A stretch of DNA of 64,000 nucleotides from Theileria orientalis strain Shintoku (Eukaryota > Apicomplexa > Aconoidasida > Piroplasmida > Theileriidae). Position numbers and translations under genes: made by a program. Location of the stretch: assembly GCF_000740895.1 (NCBI RefSeq), contig NC_025261.1:186001-250000 (forward strand). The letters are read 5' to 3'. This document shows positions 56,386 through 64,000 of this stretch, piece by piece. The notes under the pieces were generated by a model. That model ran no database searches. It was not told where the DNA came from and saw only the letters and a program-made list of their open reading frames with translations. Within the stretch, counting starts at the first letter, position 1. Each line of letters starts with the position of its first letter.

Positions 56386-59316
56386 CTATTTGTTTCTTAA
56401 AATACCTAGTTGCGCCCATTCCTGGTATGGTATGTGGACCACTTTCCACCCCGCGCTCGTCAAGATCTAAATTCCCTATCAACTCCCTCGCTAACCTCGT
56501 GTTTTAATATCGACTTTATGTTCCTCATGAGTGTTTCCGTGTAAAAGTGGCTCGGCCCGTCGTATTCTATTGCCACCTTCTCCTTTGACTCCGGGACCAC
56601 GTCGATTAGGTACGGCCCGAACTGCACTTCATTTTTATGCACAATGCCCATCTGAACCTCTTTGACGTTTACAAACTCACCATGTTTAGGTAGTACGATA
56701 TTTGCTTATGGTTCGAGGACGACGTCAGGATGTACTCAGCCAAACTGAACTCCACTGCGTGCGCCTTCTCCAGAATCTCCACTGCCTTTTTTGACATTTT
56801 CTTGTAGTTTTCAGGCTTCTAATTATGAATGCGTTTTACTCATGGTTGATCCCTTACCATGTTTTTAAGGTACAGGTGTACTGTCTTCAGCTTAAATATT
56901 GTCGCCACATCCAACTTATTGCCCAGCAGTGCCAACAGGTGGTCCAGTGTGTTGTACACGTGGTCTGGAATCACATACAATCCTCTTTCTCCCTCCTTTG
57001 ACGTCGGTGACATCGCTAAACTCTTTTCTATTTCTTTGTTTAAACATTCTAGGTGCGTTATTGTGTACACTATTCCTATTGCTATTTCTGCCACTTCCAC
57101 TTCGTTAAACTCGTGCTGATGCGCCGATATCTTCTCCACCAACTTGAACATCAAGTCCTAAACGGTCGAATGAATTAAACTGGGCCACACACCGTATCTG
57201 ACACTCTCAACTGTGCCAAACTGCTGAATATTATGTGCAGCTGCTGCTTCGTTAGTGCGTTCAGGTTATAATTTATGCACACTGCCAGCTTCTTCAGGAA
57301 TGTCACGTTGCGGTACGACAACTCTACATGTGAACGTAACCCGTTTAAACCAATTTAAACACCATCTAAATACCAACTGCCTATCTAGCTTACCTGAAAG
57401 TGCTCTCGCCACACTTGCCATGTCTATTGTTGACAGGTTTGTTAGGTGTATTGCGCACCTCTTGAGCGTCTCCTTCACCAGGTGCGCGTCGTAACACTTC
57501 ATTTTCGCCAGCGCCTTAAATGCGTTGATCAGAGCTGACGGTGTGAACTGATTAACTCTGTCGCTCGTTTCTTTCAAAAACTTCCTCGTCAGTCTGCTGT
57601 TCTTAATTCCCAGTTTATTAAAGGACGTCAACACTTTGGATATTGCCAGGGTGCTGAAGGTCGTCGTGTCGTCCATCTTCTCCAACACTTCTGTTATAAA
57701 GGGCACAAACCCTTCCGTCTTATTCCTCGCAATCGATACCATCAGCGACGCTATCATCTCTCCGTTCATTCCCTCCTTGTCGTTCTTAAACCTTGATTTC
57801 AGCAGTGTCGTCAGGACTGAGAATATCCTCTTATCCTTGTATCCTATTCTGCTGAACGCCTGTGTTATCTGTTCCAGGGACTTAAAGTCAAATTCGTATC
57901 TCGAATACTTCAGCCCTAATAGCTTTATCATTTCAGCTACAACAAACCTATTGTCCCTCTGTATATTACTTCGTCCGCTATTCTGTTAAACAGTATCGGC
58001 GGCGCGTATCCTACTTTGGCGTACGATAGTGACACCAATCCGAGTTTCCTACGATTCATTATTTTTAGCGCCCTTGTAGTTATAAATTTAGCAGAGCAAA
58101 CCATATTTTTATTACAATAGCATAGCAAACCATATATTTACCAATATAACAACACAGACCGCATCCTTGCTCGTCAATACTCTGCATATTTATTATTCTA
58201 CTTACTGTGGGTTCAGTTGCGATACTCTGTACACTAGTATGTGTGCGATTTTTGAGAACAGGTCGTTGCTCTTGATTCCTGACTGTGCGTATGAATGTGC
58301 CAACAGCACCAGTGATAACGTTTTCGTCTCGTTATCCATCTTATTCAGCAACTATCCCATTATGTTTACTATTTCATCTTACCCATGGTATGTACTTATT
58401 CATCAGCTTCAGGTCATAGTACTCCAGCTTAACAAAGGAGTTAAATATTAGTGATACGTCAATCAAGTTCATCTTTTCACTGAATTCATACTTCCCATTT
58501 TCTTCTAGTGCTTCACTCAGCTTCTTCGACACTGCGTTCATCAAGTTCTCTGACAACTTATTGTTCCTTGCAAACGAGTTTACAATCAAAGACAGATTCT
58601 AAAAACCCATGCACATCCTTGCTCATACCTTTGCGTTTATCCCTCTTACTATACTTTTATTATTCATATCTATGAAGTGCAAGATTTCGTTGTGTCCTAC
58701 TCCTCTGCTACAAAACGCGTTCACGAATACTCCTATGTCGTTTGCGTCCATTGATTTCATGTGCTTCTGCAGGTTTGACACCGTGCTATCGTAGAATTGC
58801 CTTATCGGTCCTTCGTTCGGCACGCTAAACGATCTTATTTCATCCTCACTTACTTCAGTGACGCCAGTGCTGATGCCACTTCTCTCCGTTCCCACAGTTC
58901 CGACTCTTCAAACTTCTACAGGTCCATGAATACTTATCCTTTACCTTGTTAAATGTTTCCACCAACTCCGATATTGTCTTAAGTGACCTCGACTTTATGT
59001 GTGCGTACGACCTCAGTATCTGTGCTATCTGCTTCGTTGTGAAGTTTTTTGCCAGCCTCTGAACTCCCTGGTTTAAATTCTGCACACACTCTCCGTTCGG
59101 CCTCGGCAATCCTCTAAACGAGTTAAATATCTTCGCATAGTCTTCTGGAATCAAACTCAGTGCCAGGTTCGAGGTCTTCTTTACCAGCTGTGTGTAGTAA
59201 AAGTCGTCCAAAACGCTCTTCACATCTGAGTCCGATATTGCTTCATATGTTTCCAGTATTCTCGATCTACTTGCTGACTCTATTTCATGTAGCTCCAGTA
59301 GTTTCTGCTCAATCAT
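56386..59316 (-). CDS. RAP-domain protein with helical repeats, probable organellar RNA factor
   Basis: A gene of roughly nine exons from the ATG at 59316 to the stop at 56386. The long middle region is a series of helical repeats (for example ITQAFSRIGYKDKRIFSVLT, SALINAFKALAKMKCYDAHL, ASVARALSG). The C-terminus is a clear RAP domain: QFGPYLIDVVPESKEKVAIE, DGPSHFYTETLMRN, and, after a 29-nt intron at about 56471-56499, LKHEILTSAGWKVVHIPYQE and WAQLG. The intron must be spliced to complete the domain. RAP proteins in apicomplexans are mostly mitochondrial and handle fragmented rRNAs; location here is inferred. The predicted start lacks an obvious presequence, so an upstream exon is possible. 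Confidence 0.85.
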
Positions 59317-59797
59317 GTGTGTATTTGCAACAACAAACCTCGTTCAACAATTTAAAATTCAACGGATTTTTATGTTCTATAGGAATCCTTGTTATTCGAT
59401 ATGACGAATAATATCTTCGTGTGTAATATTTAATGTATTTTACTGCGATACGACACTCAACTGCGATATTCATTATTGTACACGATTATTTGAAATTACT
59501 TGATATAAACAAAGACATTATTAATTTTTTAACAATAACAAATATATCATTTTAAATTTATAGTTCTAAGTCATTTTTTATTTCATTTTTTGGACCCTAC
59601 ACAGATAACTTAGATTCCACTTATATTTTTTTATTCCTTCATACATTTTTATATTATTTTAACTTATTTGATAAAAATTTAAAATTTCCATACAATTTTA
59701 TTTTTAATTTGTGTTTTGAGTTTATTTAGTGCCAAATTGGTAATTTACCTTTTGTGATATGAATGTGTACAATTAATGCCACAACTATTTTAAATTA
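59317..59797. other. divergent intergenic region
   Basis: About 480 very AT-rich bases between the RAP gene (minus) and the RMC1-like gene (plus). No open frame or RNA gene seen; should include both promoters. Confidence 0.5.
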
Positions 59798-62700
59798 ATG
59801 GCTGAAATACTACACTTTGAGGATATATATAGCTGGCAGGTTTGTTCAGTCCTCTATTATTACAATTTCGCATTTTTAGAGTGACAACGACAGGACTGTT
59901 TTTGTTGACAGCAGGAATTCGTTTTTAATTTACCAGAACGCCTCCGATAAGACAGTGCGGATCATAGATGCGAAGAACGGAAACTGCATTTTCAGCACCA
60001 ACAAGTACGCTGCAGTTTATCTAAAATTGCCATAGGTTCGGCAAACCGGTGTGTGAGTCCATACTCGTTTCCTCGGATAGAAATTTCATTTTGTACTGGT
60101 ACAACGACCCTGTTACCATAGTTGGTTCCTCCTGGCAACATTTACGCTTGTAGGGGATTTACAACATCCTGAATACTGATTCAGTGGATGTCTTGCTGGA
60201 GCCTTCCCACTACGAGGACTCGATAGTGTTTAAGGTTTTCTGGTCGGACTCTCACAACTCAGCAAACTCGAACTTTGTGGTTATTTCGAACAGCAGAGTT
60301 GATATTTACAACGTGAGTCCCAAACATTAGTTACCCGAAGACTCTTTATAACAGTCTTACAGTTTTCTTTCGAAAGCTCAGTGTTGAGAACTATCACCAA
60401 GAAGTCAGTAAGCTGCGTAGATGCCTGGAACGACCTCAGCGGCAACTACTTTATCCTTTTGCATCATAACAAGTCACTGTATCCGTACAACATTAAAAAC
60501 AATGTAAACTGATTTTTTATATGGCACACTTTAGGAGATATCGCAGTTGGCTGAAATCGGTCTATCGTTGCCGTATGGCCATCAATTGCAACACTATGAG
60601 ATTTGCGTCGTCACACTGTAATTTTATAGATATATAGCTATTATTTATTTTTTGAAGATGTACTTACTATCTTTTTAGATATGATGACACGTACTGCATA
60701 TATAAAGACGTAACAAAGGGCACATTGTCGCTGAGGTCCTTAACTAACAATAAACTACATGACAAGGTGTTGGAAGTAAACAGCCAAGGTAGCTTAAGCA
60801 ATTTCAATTTATCTACTCACATTAGTTTGACCATATTCAGCACTTAATTTATGCTCAGGATGGCTGGAAATATGTGTGATTGATAACCTAATGCTGGTTT
60901 TAACTGGCAGTGCAACTTGTTACATTTTTGATATCGCAATAAAGAATGACTTTCTTATCGCTACGGTGCCTCAGAAGAAGCCTCCAATATCGACGATATC
61001 AAGTGATATTGAATGTTAGTTTAACGCAATTGGAATGAGTAACTAAAAAATTAGAGATTATTTAAGTGCTGGTATCAGTTTTCACACATTCTTCTAATTG
61101 CTGATTATTTTTAGCATTCATACCTAGCATTCTTGTCGACTTCTATGGAGGATTTGCCCATTACATAACACTGGACTTTAATACCCTGTCTCTGTACCTG
61201 TCCAGACGTTTCACTGAGGTTAGAATAACTAGATGCTAGTTATTGCGATTAACAGTGCAGTGACAATACCACTCTCATCTCATTTTAGGCCATGGCTGCT
61301 GAATTTTTTCAACGACGCATTAACTGTAGTGACAGGGTCATGGAAATAGTCAACAGTTCAATAGATAACAGGTAAAACACACCGGTTAAAGGTTGATTTA
61401 GGCTGCAAATGTCGGAGCTGTTGTTACTATTCTCAACAGTCCTAGATCCCTACGCACAGACTCTGAGAACGTAAGTACTTTAGTACATCACTGCATTTGC
61501 AACTGACTGACTGATGCTCACTTAGGTTAAATAAAATGAAGGGCACCATGTTCAAGGGCTCTGCCATACCTTTTAATTTAATCGACAAGTTCATTGGAAA
61601 CAAGTCAATAATTACGGAACACAATTTCACAGCATCAGCACTGTACGCGTTTGTGATAAAGGTACGCCACACGACGCACATGAACCTAACAATTGACTAT
61701 TATCACCTAACGTTTGTTATTTAGGAGTGGAGAATAAGGTACGGGTTCAATCTATTCGACTTTTCAATAACGCTTATTTGCTACCATAAAAACTACGATC
61801 TGTCCGAACTTCTGAAATTGAAAGGTTGGTTGCGCGTCCAAGTAGCCGCCCATTCTAGTTTTTGTTTACGCATTTATTGCTTCACACATACACAATCAGA
61901 CTGTCATTAATGTTCAGACTCCATTCTTTCGCCGCAGAGCTGCGTTGACCATTACATTTTGAAGAGTCAGATTCTCTCTCAGACTGACGAAAACGCGATT
62001 CCTGACATTCAGGCCTACTTGCTGCCCGAATACCTAAGTTCCCCTGTTCCTCTTAACGGTGGATCTGACATGAACGTGGACGGCCAGTTTGACGCCCATG
62101 AACCTATGAACTTCGACCTTCAGAACAGGCACGTGCCGGACATGTACTACAGTCGCGTCACTCCTTACATTGTGACGGTCACGCTCTGCTACCTCAAGAA
62201 CCTGGTGCTGCACAGCTTGAACCCTTCCAACCTCGTGCTGATGTTTTTCTTTGACATCTGCGTTCTGTACAACCAGTTGACGCTGCTCGTTGACATGATC
62301 CGGACTCGCGTCATCAGGGACTCCAACCTCATTTGCCACCGGCTCTTTCTTCTCATCCAGCCTCTGGGTGACCCCAACCTCAAACAGCTCACTTTCGACA
62401 TGTCCAAGCGCCTCAAGCTTTACAACATAACCATCCACATACTCCTGATGGACAAGAAGGTACGTCTGCCCATTCACACTTGTTTACATTCACATTTGCT
62501 TATCGATTCATTGTTATTCTCGTTTATTCATTAATCATATTTAATCCTGTTACTATTTGCCGGAATCATATTTAATCCTGTTACTATTCATTATTAATCA
62601 TATTTAATCCTGTTACTATTTGCCATAATCATATTTAATCCTGTTACTATTCATTATTAATCATATTTATTCGTGTTACTGTTTGCCGGTATCATATTTA

Positions 62701-62988
62701 ATAATACATTAATTTACACCATTACTAGTGTTTTTAACCATACTTAACCATATTATTTTGCAGTACTACAAGGCGTTATTGTTGATTAAGAGGGAGCGGC
62801 TCGACTATCCCATTTCGAAAATCCTCCACTCTGCTGCCGACGACGTCAATGAGCAGAAGCGGCGGCCCTACCTCTGGCAGCTAATCCTTTCGTTCATTCA
62901 CGTCTGGACTCAGGAGTACCACCGGGAGCCCTCCAGGTTCTGCCAGCCAAATTTGAAGAACTGCGAAATGTGGCTTCCCAACCTCTAA
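59798..62988 (+). CDS. RMC1: RMC1 (Mic1) homologue, regulator of the MON1-CCZ1 complex
   Basis: About 13 exons starting MAEILHFEDIYSWQ. The N-terminal half is beta-rich (FLIYQNASDKTVRIID, NFILYWYNDPV, FVVISNSRVDIYN, WLEICVIDNLMLVLTG), as in the RMC1 propeller. SILVDFYGGFAHYITLDFNT matches the blade preceding the helical half. The diagnostic C-terminal Mic1 region is YNQLTLLVDMIRTRVIRDSN, then LKQLTFDMSKRLKLYNITIH and YYKALLLIKR, parallel to human RMC1 (L..F...HV..DS, L.LDMLKRL...N.I, AL.FI). RMC1 forms part of the Rab7 guanine-exchange complex on late endosomes. The exon pair 61940-62459 and 62764-62988 is GC-rich; the 5' exons are AT-rich. Confidence 0.8.
62532..62702. repeat. tandem repeat in an RMC1 intron with 63-bp higher-order period
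   Basis: Five copies of a 31-32-bp unit (core AATCATATTTAATCCTGTTA) alternate between two endings, one containing TTTGCC and one TTCATTATT, giving a 63-bp composite period. They fill more than half of the 304-nt intron 62460-62763. Confidence 0.88.
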
Positions 62989-63167
62989 TTGCTACTGCCA
63001 TGGACTTTTACATGTTAACACACGGCAACATGTCAATTCTCACCCTTTAACCTTGCTTAAACAGCAACTTGTACTTTTAATTTACCTCTCCAGCATCTTA
63101 TTCACCTTCTATACATTTAATGTTAGCAACTTCTAGATATCAACGCCTATCTGTGCATAGCTCATCT

Positions 63168-63250
63168 ACTTTAGATACTGGGTACGTCACCTTCTAATCA
63201 CATGTAAATACACTTTAGACACTGGGTACGTCACCTAATCACATTTAAAC
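63168..63250. repeat. two-copy ~42-bp direct repeat
   Basis: Two adjacent copies share ACTTTAGA-ACTGGGTACGTCACC and AATCACAT-TAAA, with small differences. They lie between the RMC1 stop and the last coding bases of the minus-strand gene at the right edge, so they may affect where that gene ends. Confidence 0.8.
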
Positions 63251-64000
63251 CTACTTGAAAGTACTTTGGGTTAATTTTGTAGTATATTTGCTGTATCTGC
63301 TGTTGCACAAACATGTTCAGGTACTCGCTCTCGTACCCCTCGTATGCTTGCATTAGCCTTATGATGTGTTCGAACGAGTCAATTGTCGACGCTTTCCTCG
63401 GCAGAGACACTACTGTATTCAACATGGCCTTTTCACTCCTAAGGTTCATCAGCTTCAGCTCCTCCAGCAGTGCTATCATGTTCTACAACAGCGGTTAACC
63501 CCTTCAATACACTACTCAATCAGCTACACTATCATTTTGTACAATAGATACTCATAATTTACACCTATTGCCACTTACATTGATGCTATACTGTGCTATG
63601 TGCTTAACGTATACGTTTACTACGCCGTTAACCAGTTCCTTTGGATATGGGTCTCCCAGTATTCTTACTGTTTTTATTAGGTCAACTATGTTTCCACTTG
63701 TAAATTTACTTATGTTCTCCACTATAACACTGTACATATCACCAATTACACACTTTCTCAGTTGCGCCATTGGCATCAGATCCTTCTTGTCATCTTTAGC
63801 GTTATTTTTGTTTCGAATATTGGCGCTATCGACATACCTAGTTACGCGACCACTTACATGATCGCTACTTTCATCAATCACATGACCTCTCAGGCACTTC
63901 TGATACCTACTATTCATGGCATTCAGTTTTAATATGTCTATAACTCTATTGCAGTCGTTTAGCGACTTGATTACACTTTGACTTGCAACATTCCCATTAT
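63231..64000 (-). CDS. helical-repeat protein, 3' part, continues beyond the window
   Basis: Minus-strand gene whose 5' part lies off the right edge. The coding sequence is open from 64000 through an exon ending near 63577 and a further exon 63483 to ~63231. The product is helical (SVIKSLNDCNRVIDILKL, KFTSGNIVDLIKTVRILGD, PKELVNGVVNVYVKHIAQYS, DSFEHIIRLMQAYEGYESEY, FVQQQIQQIYYKIN), matching the repeat style of the RAP/heptatricopeptide proteins in this window. No RAP domain is visible. The last residues are uncertain because a GTAGGT donor overlaps the end and a direct repeat lies there. Function unknown. Confidence 0.65.

Overview
The window is nuclear DNA of an apicomplexan, most likely a piroplasm (Theileria or a close relative; species not fixed). 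Evidence: very dense genes on both strands; many short GT-AG introns of about 28-60 nt; AT-rich intergenic DNA against much more GC-rich coding exons; an apicomplexan gene set (kelch-MORC ATPase, tRIP-like tRNA-binding protein, RAP-domain organelle proteins, LOTUS protein); and eukaryotic tRNA-Glu genes. There is no sign of bacterial, plasmid or viral DNA. Gene models were joined by hand from splice signals and reading-frame continuity. Where I give exon coordinates, phase was checked across each junction.

Left part (1-20 kb): the tail of a 3'-5' exonuclease; a degenerate DEAD-box-like protein (minus); YIF1 (plus); LSM3 (minus); acyl-CoA synthetase (plus); a beta-propeller protein with TFIIIC90-like features and an HPC2/ubinuclein-like protein in close tandem (minus); tRNA-Glu(UUC); a ubiquitin hydrolase (minus); a RAP-like protein (plus); MCM6 (minus); an unknown small protein (minus); tRNA-Glu(CUC) (minus).

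Middle part (20-42 kb): a PIG-X/PBN1-like GPI-mannosyltransferase subunit (plus); a small membrane protein (minus); SMC4 (plus); RNA polymerase III subunit RPC4 (plus); a 1.1-kb region without a secure gene; kelch-MORC (plus); a CCCH zinc-finger protein (plus); Derlin (minus); a secreted protein with lectin-like and EGF-like modules and a long acidic region (plus); eIF4A (minus).

Right part (42-64 kb): tRIP-like tRNA-binding protein (plus); LOTUS-domain protein (minus); histidine-phosphatase family protein (plus); a helical-repeat protein (minus); a COPI-associated/EF-hand-like membrane protein (plus); DDI1 (minus); a small membrane protein (minus); a large RAP protein (minus); RMC1/Mic1 (plus); and the 3' part of another helical protein (minus).

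Functionally this is mostly housekeeping: replication and chromosome structure (MCM6, SMC4), chromatin (MORC, HPC2-like), Pol III transcription (RPC4, perhaps a TFIIIC subunit), translation (eIF4A, tRIP, tRNA-Glu), secretory pathway and GPI synthesis (YIF1, Derlin, PIG-X, COPI-associated), protein turnover (USP, DDI1), lipid activation (ACS), late-endosome Rab7 control (RMC1) and organelle RNA handling (RAP proteins). The best candidates for something undescribed are the lectin/EGF/acidic secreted protein at 38-40.6 kb, the lone RecA2-type helicase remnant at 0.5-1.8 kb, the HPC2-like gene packed 30 bp from its neighbour, and a recurring 5'-to-3' rise in GC content inside the longer genes.
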